NCBI GenBank assembly: GCA_016462645.1
Contig: JAEMSX010000007.1
Coordinates: 1-64,000 of the forward strand
DNA: 64,000 nucleotides
From: Thermoleophilaceae bacterium
GTDB taxonomy: Bacteria; Actinomycetota; Thermoleophilia; Solirubrobacterales; JACPNS01
Direction: 5' to 3'
In this document: one piece after another, positions 54,028-62,979 of the stretch
Layout of the letters: each line of letters begins with the position of its first letter
How positions within the stretch are numbered: position 1 is the stretch's first letter
The notes under the pieces: generated by a model
Database searches by the model: none
Seen by the model: the letters and a program-made list of their open reading frames with translations, nothing else
Told to the model about the DNA's origin: nothing
Program-made: the position numbers and the translations under genes

Positions 54028-55791
54028 ATGGGATTCCGTACCCACAGCCTGCGCGAGCGGACGACTCGCGCCCTGCGTTCCGGCTCCGGGCCGAGCTCGC
54101 GCGGAACACGTCTGCGCGACCGCTTTGAGCTGCTGGTGCCGCTTGGCAGCGGGGGTTTTGGCACGGTCTGGGAGGGCTTTGACATGCTGCTTGAGCGCCC
54201 GGTGGCGATCAAGGAGATCAGGATCGATGAAGAGCTTTCCGACTCCGGCGACGCCCTGCGCGAGGCGCGCGCGACCGCGCGGCTGAATCACCCGGCGATC
54301 GTTTCGCTCTACGAGATTCACGCCGAACCCGACCGCATCTACATGATCAACGAGCTCGTGCACGGTCACACGCTCGGCGAGATGATCGATGAGGGCCTGA
54401 TGTCCGACAACGACGCGGGGCGCATCTCCTATGCGCTCTGCGAGGCGCTCGCCCACGCGCACGGTCAGGGCGTCATCCACCGGGACGTCAAGCCCGCAAA
54501 CGTGATGGTCACGTCCGCGTGGCTCGAGGGCTCGGGCGGCTGGCGCGTGCAGCCCGCGAAGCTCATGGACTTCGGCATCGCGAGCATCGTGGATCCCAGC
54601 GAGCATGGTGGCCGCGCGCACGCCGGTCCGCACGCCGGTTCGCGTGGATACGTCGCGCCCGAGCAGGAGGCCGGCGAGCCCGCCACCCCGGCGACCGACG
54701 TCTACTCGCTCGCTCTGGTGATGTTCGAATGCTTCACCGGCGCCGGGCCCGGCAAGGGTCGCCGCTCGCGGCTGGCGAAGGTGCGACGCGATCTGCCTTA
54801 TGAGCTGACCTGCACGATCGACCGCTGCCTCGAGCCCGATCCGCATCTGCGGCCGGACGTGGTTGAACTCGGCCAGGCGATCTACGACGCTTTGCCCGAG
54901 CTGTCGCACAACCTCGCGGCGCCGACCGTTTCCTCGCGCTTTCGCGGTCTCTTCGGTCGCACTCCGCGTGAGCGCTCTGACAGTTACACCCACGATCGAC
55001 CGGCCTTGCGCGTGCCCCGCGACGAGCAGGTCTGGCGCGAGCCCGGCTCCGGGCGGATCTGGCGCTTCGGCATCGCGGCGCTGGCCGCGCTGATGTGCGT
55101 GGTGACGATGCTCGCGGCCGGCGTCACGCTCTCCTTCATCCAGCCGTTGATCGCGGCAGCGCTCGTGTTCGTGCTGCCGCGCGCAGGTTGGGCGCTCGCC
55201 GCCACGGCCGGAGCGACGGCCCTGGCGATCGACGGCCAGGTCGGATCGGCGATGTTCCTCGTTCTTCCGGCGGTCGTCGCGGCGTTCGCCGCGATGGTGC
55301 CGCTGCCGCGGCTGCTCGACGGCGCGCTCGCGGGCGCTGGAGCGTTCGCCTGGGTGGTCGCGGTGCAGGCGATGTCGGGGACTTCCCTGGCGCTCAGCAT
55401 TCCGGAGGCGACGGGAAACCCCGAGGACCTGCGCCAGTACGCCGACATCGCGGCGCACGCGCTGGTGACCTACACCCACCCTGCGTACACAGCTTCGCTC
55501 GGACTCTGGTCGCTGTCGGGCGCGGTGGCCGTTCTGCTCGTCGATCGGCGCGCGCCGCTGACGGCCTGGGCGGTGCTGGGCCTCGTGTTTGCGGCCGCCC
55601 AGGTCGTGATCGGCCAGGCGATGCAGATGCCGGTACCGGCGATCTCGATCGTTGTCGCGGTTCTTGCACTCGTGGTGCTGGTTTGCGCGGCCGTGATCAG
55701 CCGCCGTGCGGGTAGGGTTTTTGCACCTTCAGGCAGCCCCGGAGCACCCCATGAGCGGGCGCGCGGCAGACGAGCACCGGCAGGCATGTGA
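54028..55791 (+). CDS. Ser/Thr protein kinase with polytopic membrane C-terminus
   Basis: The 587-residue protein has a kinase domain at ~33-295: glycine loop GSGGFGTVWEG, ATP lysine K62 in VAIKEI, catalytic D153 in HRDVKPANVM, MDFGIAS and APEQ. After a linker, residues ~345-575 contain about seven hydrophobic segments, starting FGIAALAALMCVVTMLAAGV and ending ISIVVAVLALVVLVCAAVIS. This differs from the single-helix PASTA kinases. The ATG at 54028 begins the conserved part. It heads the run fhaA-fhaB-pstP-rodA-pbpA-pknB, the position where pknA-like kinases often cluster. Confidence 0.85.
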   Translation: MGFRTHSLRERTTRALRSGSGPSSRGTRLRDRFELLVPLGSGGFGTVWEGFDMLLERPVAIKEIRIDEELSDSGDALREARATARLNHPAIVSLYEIHAEPDRIYMINELVHGHTLGEMIDEGLMSDNDAGRISYALCEALAHAHGQGVIHRDVKPANVMVTSAWLEGSGGWRVQPAKLMDFGIASIVDPSEHGGRAHAGPHAGSRGYVAPEQEAGEPATPATDVYSLALVMFECFTGAGPGKGRRSRLAKVRRDLPYELTCTIDRCLEPDPHLRPDVVELGQAIYDALPELSHNLAAPTVSSRFRGLFGRTPRERSDSYTHDRPALRVPRDEQVWREPGSGRIWRFGIAALAALMCVVTMLAAGVTLSFIQPLIAAALVFVLPRAGWALAATAGATALAIDGQVGSAMFLVLPAVVAAFAAMVPLPRLLDGALAGAGAFAWVVAVQAMSGTSLALSIPEATGNPEDLRQYADIAAHALVTYTHPAYTASLGLWSLSGAVAVLLVDRRAPLTAWAVLGLVFAAAQVVIGQAMQMPVPAISIVVAVLALVVLVCAAVISRRAGRVFAPSGSPGAPHERARGRRAPAGM

Positions 55792-55795
55792 GAGC

Positions 55796-56566
55796 GTGAA
55801 CTTCCTCAAGAATTTTGAATCGAAACTCGAACGACTGATCGAGGGCGGCTTCAAGTCAGCCTTCAAGTCAGAGGTGCAGCCGATCGAGCTGGCGCGCAAG
55901 CTTGCGCGCGAAATGGACGCCCACCGCGCGGCCTCGATTTCGCGCACCTATGCGCCCAACGAATACACGGTCTTTCTCTCGCCGCAGGACCGCGAGCAGT
56001 TCGCGCACTACGAGGACGGGCTCCAGCGCGAGCTCTCGCTCTACCTGCTCGAGCACGCCAGGAAGCGCGGCTACTCCCTGATCAGCCGCCCGACGGTCGA
56101 CTTCGACACCGATGATCGCCTCGAGCTCGGCCTTTTCGGGATCCAGGCGCGGCTCGCCGACGCACCCGAAGCCGAGGACGTGCAGCCGGTGGAGCCACAG
56201 GCGCCGTCAGGCCACACGCAGGTCTACAACGTGCGCGACCTCCAGGCACCGCCAACCGATCTCGAGCAACCGGGCGCACGGGTCGCCGCCCGCGCGGTGA
56301 TCGAAGCGGGCGATCGCCGATTTGCGCTCACCCCACCGTCCACGGTCGTCGGCCGCGGCCGCGACGCCGATGTGCGTCTCGACGATCCGAACATCTCGCG
56401 CACCCATGTGCAGTTCCGCGTCGAGGGCGGCGACTGGATCGTTGCCGACATGGGCTCGACCAACGGGACGCGCCTGAACGGTGGATCGCTCGTCGCGCCC
56501 ACCCCGTTGCGCCCGGGCGACGTGATCGAACTCGGCAACACCGTCCTGAAGTTCGTGCTGGAGTAG
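55796..56566 (+). CDS. fhaA: FHA-domain protein FhaA (DUF3662-FHA)
   Basis: The 256-residue protein has an N-terminal DUF3662 domain (FLKNFESKLERLIEGGF..., residues ~1-115), a short linker, and a C-terminal FHA domain with VVGRGRDADVRLDDPNISRTHVQF and DMGSTNGTRLNG (~180-250), which binds phosphothreonine. In mycobacteria FhaA binds kinase targets that control peptidoglycan synthesis. The GTG at 55796 is four bases after the kinase stop and places the family N-terminus first. An ATG at 55751 is an alternative. Confidence 0.9.
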   Translation: MNFLKNFESKLERLIEGGFKSAFKSEVQPIELARKLAREMDAHRAASISRTYAPNEYTVFLSPQDREQFAHYEDGLQRELSLYLLEHARKRGYSLISRPTVDFDTDDRLELGLFGIQARLADAPEAEDVQPVEPQAPSGHTQVYNVRDLQAPPTDLEQPGARVAARAVIEAGDRRFALTPPSTVVGRGRDADVRLDDPNISRTHVQFRVEGGDWIVADMGSTNGTRLNGGSLVAPTPLRPGDVIELGNTVLKFVLE

Positions 56567-56568
56567 GC

Positions 56569-57036
56569 ATGGACGATCCGATCGCCGTCGCGCTGAAGTT
56601 CGCGTTTCTCCTGTTGCTCTTCCTCTTCATCGTCTGGGTGGTGCGCAGCTCGTCGCGCGACCTCGTGGGCAGCGATCGCGCCGATTTCGATCCGCTGCTC
56701 GATCCCGGCGAGGGACAGGCTCCGATCGACCTCAAGCGTGGGGTCAAACCGCGGCTGGTCGTGGTCGCGGCTCAGCGCTACGACACCGGGAGTTCGTTCG
56801 ATCTGCTCGGCGGCCTGCTGCTCGGGCGCGACAAACCGGCCGAGGTGATCGTCGAAGATGTCTTCGCTTCGGCGCGCCACGCGCGGATCACGCCCCGCGG
56901 CCCGTATAACTTCCTTGAAGACCTCGGCTCGACGAACGGCACCTACTTGAACGGCACGCGCGTCGAGGGCCCGCAGAGACTCACACCGGGCGACAAGATC
57001 ACCATTGGCGACACCGAGTTCAGATATGAGGAGTAG
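56569..57036 (+). CDS. fhaB: Membrane-anchored FHA-domain protein FhaB
   Basis: The 155-residue protein has an N-terminal membrane helix (ALKFAFLLLLFLFIVWVV, residues ~6-23), a linker, and a C-terminal FHA domain: GGLLLGRDKPAEVIVEDVFASARHARI and DLGSTNGTYLNGTRV. FhaB (FipA-type) recognises phosphorylated partners at the membrane and couples to SEDS/PBP function in relatives. It begins two bases after the fhaA stop. Confidence 0.92.
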   Translation: MDDPIAVALKFAFLLLLFLFIVWVVRSSSRDLVGSDRADFDPLLDPGEGQAPIDLKRGVKPRLVVVAAQRYDTGSSFDLLGGLLLGRDKPAEVIVEDVFASARHARITPRGPYNFLEDLGSTNGTYLNGTRVEGPQRLTPGDKITIGDTEFRYEE

Positions 57037-57045
57037 CTGCACCTG

Positions 57046-58317
57046 ATGCTGCGCGTCACTGAATTCGCTGCCGCGAGCGACGTCGGCCGCGTGCGCAAGG
57101 CCAACGAGGACTCGTACTACGTGCGCTCGCCCCTGTTCGTGGTCGCCGACGGAATGGGCGGCGCCCAGGCCGGTGAGGTCGCTTCGCAGATCGCCGTGGA
57201 CTCGTTCAAGGATCCGCTCGATGAGAGCGTCGCTCCCGAGCCGCGGATGGCCAGCGTCGTTCGCCACGCGAACCTCGAGATCCACAAGAAGTCCGTCTCG
57301 AGCGACGAGTTCAAGGGCATGGGCACGACGCTCACGGCGCTGCTGCTCGGTGAGAACGAACTGACGATCGCGCACGTCGGCGACAGCCGCGCGTACCGGC
57401 TGCGCGAGGGCGACCTCGAGCGCCTCACCCGCGACCACTCGCTGGTCGGGGAAATGGTCCGCCGCGGCGCGATCACCGAGGCCGAGGCCGAGGTGCACCC
57501 GCAACGTTCGATCCTGACCCGTGCGCTCGGTCCTGAGGACGAGGTCGAGATCGACACGCTCAGCCACAACGTGAAGGCCGGCGACGTGTATCTGATCTGC
57601 AGCGACGGCCTCACCGGAATGGTCGACGAGGCGACGATCGCGCAGGAGATGGGCTCGGGCAAGCCGCTTCAGGAAGTGGCAGATTCGCTGATTCGCAAAG
57701 CCAACGAGAACGGCGGCGTCGACAACATCACGATCGTGACCTTCAGGATTGACGGGACGGGCGAGCAGGCCCCCGCGCCGCCGACGACCGAAGCCGAGCC
57801 GGCAGGCGACGAGACGATCATCGCTCCGGCGGTTGTTGTTCCCGCGGCCGAAACCGCCGCGCCCACGCCGCCGCCGGCCGCCGTGCCCCAGACCGCCGCC
57901 GGCGCGAACGGAAACGGCCAGCCCGCACCGGCGACCTCTCCCTCACACGCTTTCGACTCGCGCCGGGCGCAGTCAAAGAAGTCACGCCGCTGGGTCGGCG
58001 GCGTGATCATTTCGGTCGTCCTGTTGATCGGTATTTTCGGCGCGGTCGTGGGTTCACTCAACGTGTACTTCATCGGAGGAAACGAGAAGGGCCTCGTGAC
58101 CGTCTATCGCGGCCTGCCCTACGACCTGCCGCTGAGCGTCTCGCTCTACACACGCGACTTCGTCACGACCGTCCCGGTCAGCGAGCTGCCGGCGGACACG
58201 CGCGCGAAGATCCTCGATCACAAGCTGCGCACGCGTAGTGACGCACTCGACCTCGCTCAGCAGATCGAGAAGGGTCAGATCAACCCGGACACGCTGGACG
58301 GCGCGACCGCGCCCTAG
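57046..58317 (+). CDS. pstP: PP2C-type Ser/Thr phosphatase PstP
   Basis: The 423-residue protein has a PP2C domain at ~1-235 with metal-binding residues in NEDSYYV, VADGMGGAQAGEVAS, AHVGDSRAYRL, CSDGLTGMV and GGVDNITIVTF. A Pro/Ala-rich linker, one membrane helix (~315-338, VGGVIISVVLLIGIFGAVVG) and an extracytoplasmic tail follow. It reverses phosphorylation by the kinases flanking it. It lies 9 bases after fhaB, in the standard actinobacterial order. Confidence 0.94.
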   Translation: MLRVTEFAAASDVGRVRKANEDSYYVRSPLFVVADGMGGAQAGEVASQIAVDSFKDPLDESVAPEPRMASVVRHANLEIHKKSVSSDEFKGMGTTLTALLLGENELTIAHVGDSRAYRLREGDLERLTRDHSLVGEMVRRGAITEAEAEVHPQRSILTRALGPEDEVEIDTLSHNVKAGDVYLICSDGLTGMVDEATIAQEMGSGKPLQEVADSLIRKANENGGVDNITIVTFRIDGTGEQAPAPPTTEAEPAGDETIIAPAVVVPAAETAAPTPPPAAVPQTAAGANGNGQPAPATSPSHAFDSRRAQSKKSRRWVGGVIISVVLLIGIFGAVVGSLNVYFIGGNEKGLVTVYRGLPYDLPLSVSLYTRDFVTTVPVSELPADTRAKILDHKLRTRSDALDLAQQIEKGQINPDTLDGATAP

Positions 58318-58330
58318 CGCGAGGCGAGTC

Positions 58331-59644
58331 ATGCTCAGCGCGCGCAATCGCGAACTGCTGGGGCTCGTCCCGGTCGCCCTGGCGACGGCCGCCGGATTCG
58401 CCGGCGTCCTGATCGCTCGCGAGGCGCAGGTCAATGACCTGACCGTTACCTACGGCGCGATGTTCCTGGTTCTCTGCCTGGTCGGCCACCTGTTCATCCG
58501 CTGGCGCCTGCCCGACGCCGACCCGTACATCTACCCGCTGACGGCCTCGCTCGCGGGCATCGGCATCGTCACGATCTACCGGATCGACCCCGAGCTCGCG
58601 CGCGAGCAGGCGCAGTGGTTCGTGATCGCGCTGATCGCGTTCATGGCGACCGTGGTGCTGGTGCGGGACATCTCGATCCTCGAGCGCTACCGCTACTCGA
58701 TTGCGATCGGCGCGTTCATCCTGCTGATGCTCCCGCGCCTGACCGGTGGCGTCGTGAACGGCGCATACCTGCAGATCAACATCGGACCGCTCTCCTTCCA
58801 GCCGACCGAGATCGCGAAGCTCGCGATCGTGATCTTCATCGCGGCCTATCTCGCCGAGACGCGGGAAATCCTCGTGACCCAGGAGCGGCGGTTCCTCGGC
58901 ATCAGTTTTCCGCCGCTGGGGTTCTTCGGCCCGATGATCGTGATCTGGGCGATGGCGATGATCATGCTCGTGTTCATCCGCGACCTCGGCAGCGCGGTGA
59001 TGTTTTTCGGCGCGTTCCTGGCGCTGCTCTACGTCGCGACCGGGCGATTGAGCTACGTCGTGCTCGGGCTCGCGATGTTCATCTTCGGATTCGAGTTCTT
59101 CTCGCAGACCGTCGGGCACATTCAGGCGCGCGCTGACATCTGGCACCATCCGCTCGATCCCGCGCTGTACCACGCCGAGGGCGGTTCCTACCAGATCGCC
59201 CAGGGGCTGTTCACGATGTCTGACGGGGGCGTGCTCGGCAGCGGCTTCGGGCAGTCGCTGATCCGCGTTGGCGGCGATCCGATCCTCCCTGCCGTGCAGA
59301 CCGACTCGATCTACGCGCTGTTCACCGGCGAGGCCGGGCTGATCGGCGCCATCGGGCTGCTGCTCCTGTACCTCGTGTTCATCGAGCGCGGCCTGAAGAC
59401 GGCGATGATCGCGCGCGATGCGTTCAGCAAACTGCTGGCAACCGGCCTCACTTTCGTCTTCGCGCTGCAGGTCTTCGTGATCGTCGGTGGCGTCACGACA
59501 GTCATCCCGCTGACCGGCGTGACCCTGCCTTTCGTCTCCTACGGCGGCAGCTCGATCGTCGCGAACTTCATTCTGATCGCGCTGCTGATGGTGATCTCGG
59601 ACAACGCGCGGCGCGAGGACGCCGAAATCGGCGGGGTGATCTAG
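58331..59644 (+). CDS. rodA: SEDS peptidoglycan glycosyltransferase RodA/FtsW family
   Basis: The 437-residue polytopic protein (about twelve helices) has the SEDS signatures VNGAYLQINIGPLSFQPTEIAKL, VQTDSIYALFTGEAGLIGAIG and TGVTLPFVSYGGSSIVANF. It polymerises lipid II with the class B PBP encoded next. The start at 58331 is the first ATG after pstP, and a longer in-frame extension overlaps pstP. FtsW versus RodA cannot be separated by eye, but location in the pstP-pbpA cluster supports RodA. Confidence 0.92.
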   Translation: MLSARNRELLGLVPVALATAAGFAGVLIAREAQVNDLTVTYGAMFLVLCLVGHLFIRWRLPDADPYIYPLTASLAGIGIVTIYRIDPELAREQAQWFVIALIAFMATVVLVRDISILERYRYSIAIGAFILLMLPRLTGGVVNGAYLQINIGPLSFQPTEIAKLAIVIFIAAYLAETREILVTQERRFLGISFPPLGFFGPMIVIWAMAMIMLVFIRDLGSAVMFFGAFLALLYVATGRLSYVVLGLAMFIFGFEFFSQTVGHIQARADIWHHPLDPALYHAEGGSYQIAQGLFTMSDGGVLGSGFGQSLIRVGGDPILPAVQTDSIYALFTGEAGLIGAIGLLLLYLVFIERGLKTAMIARDAFSKLLATGLTFVFALQVFVIVGGVTTVIPLTGVTLPFVSYGGSSIVANFILIALLMVISDNARREDAEIGGVI

Positions 59645-59659
59645 GTGGGCTCGGAGAAG

Positions 59660-61084
59660 ATGAACAAGCCGATCCGCCGCGTCTTCTTCGTGGTGGTCTT
59701 CCTCTTTGCGCTGCTGGCGTTCTACACAACGCGCTGGACCGTCTTCGAGGCGCGCTCGCTGAACCAGAACGCGCTGAACAAGATCCCGGCGCAGAAGAAC
59801 GCCAAGAAGCCGCGTGGCGCGATCCTGACCGCGAACGGTCGCGTGCTCGCGCGCAGCGTGAAGCGGTCAGACGGCGAGTACGTGCGGCGCTACCCGCAGG
59901 GCGAGCTCTTCAGCCACCCGGTCGGCTACTCGTTCGCCTTCTACGGCCAGAGCGGGCTCGAGAAGTACTACGACGACCGCCTCACCGGCCGGACCAAGAG
60001 CGTCGGATCGATCCTCGATCAGTTGCTCGGGCGCGGCGGCGATGAGCAGTCGATGATCACGAACCTCGATCGCGGCGCGCAGCAGCTCGCGCAGACTGAG
60101 ATGGCCGGACGCAAGGGTGCGGTCGTGGTGATGGAACCGCGCACGGGCCGCATTCCGGTCTACCTCAGCATTCCCAGCTTCCCGCCCGCCGCGATGGGTA
60201 CGAACGCCGGCGTGAAATCCCTCAACTCAGACAACCAGAATTCGCCGCTTGTCGACCGCGTCTCCGACGCGACCTATCCGCCGGGCTCGACCTTCAAGGT
60301 TGTGACCGCCACGGCCGCGCTTGACAGCGGAACGATGACCACAGAGAGCACCGTGGACGGGAACTCGCCGCAGACCTTCGCGAGCAAGCCGCTGCAGAAC
60401 GACTTCAATCAGCAGTTCGGTCCGACCAACCTCGAGACCGCCCTGACCTACTCGGTCAACACGGCGTTCGGCAACATCGGCGTCGACCTCGGCCCGGATC
60501 GCCTGCTCGAGTACATGAAGCGCTACGGCTTCTACGAGCCGCCGCCAGTCGATCTTCCGCCCGGGCAGCTGCTCTCGAGCGGCCTGCGCCGCGGCGGCGA
60601 TCTGCTGCCGGCCGATGCGAACTTCGACCTTGCGCGCACGGCCATCGGCCAGGAGCGTCTGGCCGTCACGCCGATCCAGATGGCAACGGTTGCGGCGACC
60701 GTCGCCAACAACGGCGTGCGCATGGAGCCGCGCATCGCGCGCGCCTTCCGCGACGACTACGGCCGCACCACGCTGAAGGTCTCGCCCGAGCGCGCGACCC
60801 GGGTGATGAAGCCCTCCACGGCGGAAGAGCTGAACAAGATGATGCGCAAGGTCGTCGAGGAGGGCACCGGCGGCGCCGCGAACATCGGCGACCTGCGGAT
60901 GGCGGGAAAGACCGGCACGGCGGAAGTGCGCGGCGGCAATCAGGCCTGGTTCATCGGCTTTGCGCCATATGACAATCCGAAGTACGCCGTCGCCGTGACG
61001 ATCGAGAAAACACAGCTTTTCGGCGGCCAGGTCGCAGCTCCGATAGCCGCCGACGTGTTGCAGTATTTGCTTCGAAATCAATGA
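59660..61084 (+). CDS. pbpA: Class B penicillin-binding protein PbpA
   Basis: The 474-residue transpeptidase has an N-terminal membrane anchor (VFFVVVFLFALLAFYT), a dimerisation region, and the active site S210-TF-K213 in YPPGSTFK. SVN is at 265-267 and KTG is in AGKTGTAEV. It crosslinks peptidoglycan and is the SEDS partner. I prefer ATG 59660, giving MNKPIRRVFF as in relatives, over the GTG at 59645. The cognate SEDS gene ends at 59644. Confidence 0.93.
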   Translation: MNKPIRRVFFVVVFLFALLAFYTTRWTVFEARSLNQNALNKIPAQKNAKKPRGAILTANGRVLARSVKRSDGEYVRRYPQGELFSHPVGYSFAFYGQSGLEKYYDDRLTGRTKSVGSILDQLLGRGGDEQSMITNLDRGAQQLAQTEMAGRKGAVVVMEPRTGRIPVYLSIPSFPPAAMGTNAGVKSLNSDNQNSPLVDRVSDATYPPGSTFKVVTATAALDSGTMTTESTVDGNSPQTFASKPLQNDFNQQFGPTNLETALTYSVNTAFGNIGVDLGPDRLLEYMKRYGFYEPPPVDLPPGQLLSSGLRRGGDLLPADANFDLARTAIGQERLAVTPIQMATVAATVANNGVRMEPRIARAFRDDYGRTTLKVSPERATRVMKPSTAEELNKMMRKVVEEGTGGAANIGDLRMAGKTGTAEVRGGNQAWFIGFAPYDNPKYAVAVTIEKTQLFGGQVAAPIAADVLQYLLRNQ

Positions 61085-61139
61085 TTGGGAAATGCGTGTG
61101 GCAGGGAGCTGAGGCTTTCCGGCCAATAAGGATCTGACT

Positions 61140-62933
61140 ATGAGTGTGCTTGCAAACGGAACGTTGATCGACAACCGCTACACGGTGCGTGGCCGCATCG
61201 GCTCCGGCGGCATGGCCGACGTCTACCTCTGCGACGACCAGCACCTCGGGCGCCCCGTCGCGCTGAAGGTCATGCACGAGCGGTTCGCCGCTGACCAGTC
61301 CTTCGTGACGCGCTTCGAGCGTGAGGCCCAGGCGGCTGCCGGCCTGCAGCACAAGAACGTCGTCAACGTCTTCGACCGGGGCAAGGTCGGCGAGACCTAT
61401 TACATCGCCATGGAATACCTGCCCGGGCGCACGCTCAAGGACGTCGTGAACGCGATGGGCGCGCTCGACCCCAAGCTCGCGATCCACATCACGTTGCAGA
61501 TCCTCGCCGCCGAGCGCTTCGCGCATGCCAAGGGCATCGTGCATCGCGACATCAAGCCGCAGAACGTGATGATCGACGATGAGTGGAACGTCAAGGTCAC
61601 GGACTTCGGCATCGCCCACAATCCCGTCGACGGCGACCTCACGCAGACCGGCCAGATGGTCGGCACTGCGCAGTACATCTCGCCCGAGCAGGCGCAGGGC
61701 AAGCCAGTCGCCAACACGTCAGACCTTTACTCGACCGGCGTCGTGCTGTTCGAGATGCTGACCGGCAAGGTCCCGTTCGACGGCGAGTCTTCCGTGGCGA
61801 TCGCGCTGCAGCACATCAATCAGCCGCCGCCGCGTCCGACCGCCGTGAACCCGGCCGTGCCGCCGGTGCTCGACGGAGTCGTGATGAAGGCGATGGCCAA
61901 GTCGCCGGTCGAGCGCTACGCCAACGCCGACGAGTTCTCACAGGCGCTCGAGCGCGCCCGCGACAACCTCGGCGCGCCGGCGGGCAAGACCGAGATGCGC
62001 GGAGCTGTCGCCGCCACCCCGACCGCCGCCAAGGACAACCGGAAGCGCAACTGGCTGATCGCCGGCGGAATCCTCGCCGCGTTGCTGATCGCCGCGGCCG
62101 CCTACTTCCTGCTGGTCGGCAACAAGCAGGTTGTTCCGAACGTCGTCGGCCGCGCTGCGGGCGACGCCCAGTCGCGGATCGCCGAAGCAGGCTTCAAGAG
62201 CCAGGTCTTCTCGCAGACCAACAAGGCACCGGTCGGTGAAGTGATCAGCCAGAGCCCGGCCGGCGGCAAGAAGGCGAAGAAGGGCTCGACGGTCATCCTC
62301 AACGTCAGTTCCGGTCCGGGTGAGGTCTCGATGCCGGATGTCGAAGGCCTCTCGCAGTCCGCTGCGACAAAACAGCTGGAAGCACTGGGCCTGACCGTGA
62401 AGGTCACGCAGGAGTTCGATTCCGACATCGCCAAGGGCAAGTGCACGCGCACGGTGCCGGGCGTCGGCGAGAAGGCGCAGAAGGGCAGCGAGGTTGAGCT
62501 GTACGTGAGCAAGGGCGCCAAGCAGGTCGTCGTTCCCGACGTGGTCGGCCAGGACATCGACGCCGCGACCAAGGAACTCGAGGATGCGGGCTTCGAGGTC
62601 TCGTCGGTCGAGGAGGACAGCGAGAAGCCTGAGAACGAAGTCACCAAGCAGTCGCCGTCGGCCGGGGCCAAGGCCGATGACGGCTCGAAGATCAAACTCA
62701 CTGTTGCGACCGGCCAGAACACCGTGCCGGATGTGATCGGCCTCGCGAAGTCGGACGCGGTCGGGCAACTCGAAGCAGCCGGATTCAAGGTCAAGACGAC
62801 GACCACCGACGTGACCGATGAGGCCGATGACGGCAACGTCGTATCTCAGGATCCGACCGAGGGAACGGCCGACGTCGGATCGACAGTCACGCTGGAAATC
62901 GGCAAGTTCGTGGACGACGGGACGACGCCGTAG
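61140..62933 (+). CDS. pknB: Ser/Thr protein kinase PknB with four PASTA domains
   Basis: The 597-residue protein has a kinase domain at ~14-275 (GSGGMADVYL, K43 in VALKVMHE, D137 in VHRDIKPQNVM, TDFGIAH, SPEQAQG) and a juxtamembrane segment. One helix (~306-325, IAGGILAALLIAAAAYFLLV) precedes four tandem PASTA domains (~330-590) starting VVPNVVGRAAGDAQSRI, SMPDVEGLSQSAATKQL, VVPDVVGQDIDAATKEL and TVPDVIGLAKSDAVGQL. PASTA repeats bind muropeptides or lipid II and relay envelope status. The Shine-Dalgarno AAGGA lies seven bases before the ATG. Confidence 0.96.
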   Translation: MSVLANGTLIDNRYTVRGRIGSGGMADVYLCDDQHLGRPVALKVMHERFAADQSFVTRFEREAQAAAGLQHKNVVNVFDRGKVGETYYIAMEYLPGRTLKDVVNAMGALDPKLAIHITLQILAAERFAHAKGIVHRDIKPQNVMIDDEWNVKVTDFGIAHNPVDGDLTQTGQMVGTAQYISPEQAQGKPVANTSDLYSTGVVLFEMLTGKVPFDGESSVAIALQHINQPPPRPTAVNPAVPPVLDGVVMKAMAKSPVERYANADEFSQALERARDNLGAPAGKTEMRGAVAATPTAAKDNRKRNWLIAGGILAALLIAAAAYFLLVGNKQVVPNVVGRAAGDAQSRIAEAGFKSQVFSQTNKAPVGEVISQSPAGGKKAKKGSTVILNVSSGPGEVSMPDVEGLSQSAATKQLEALGLTVKVTQEFDSDIAKGKCTRTVPGVGEKAQKGSEVELYVSKGAKQVVVPDVVGQDIDAATKELEDAGFEVSSVEEDSEKPENEVTKQSPSAGAKADDGSKIKLTVATGQNTVPDVIGLAKSDAVGQLEAAGFKVKTTTTDVTDEADDGNVVSQDPTEGTADVGSTVTLEIGKFVDDGTTP

Positions 62934-62979
62934 AGCAGGCCCGGTCGAACTGGCATGCGCGAGGGATTAATGTCCGCGC

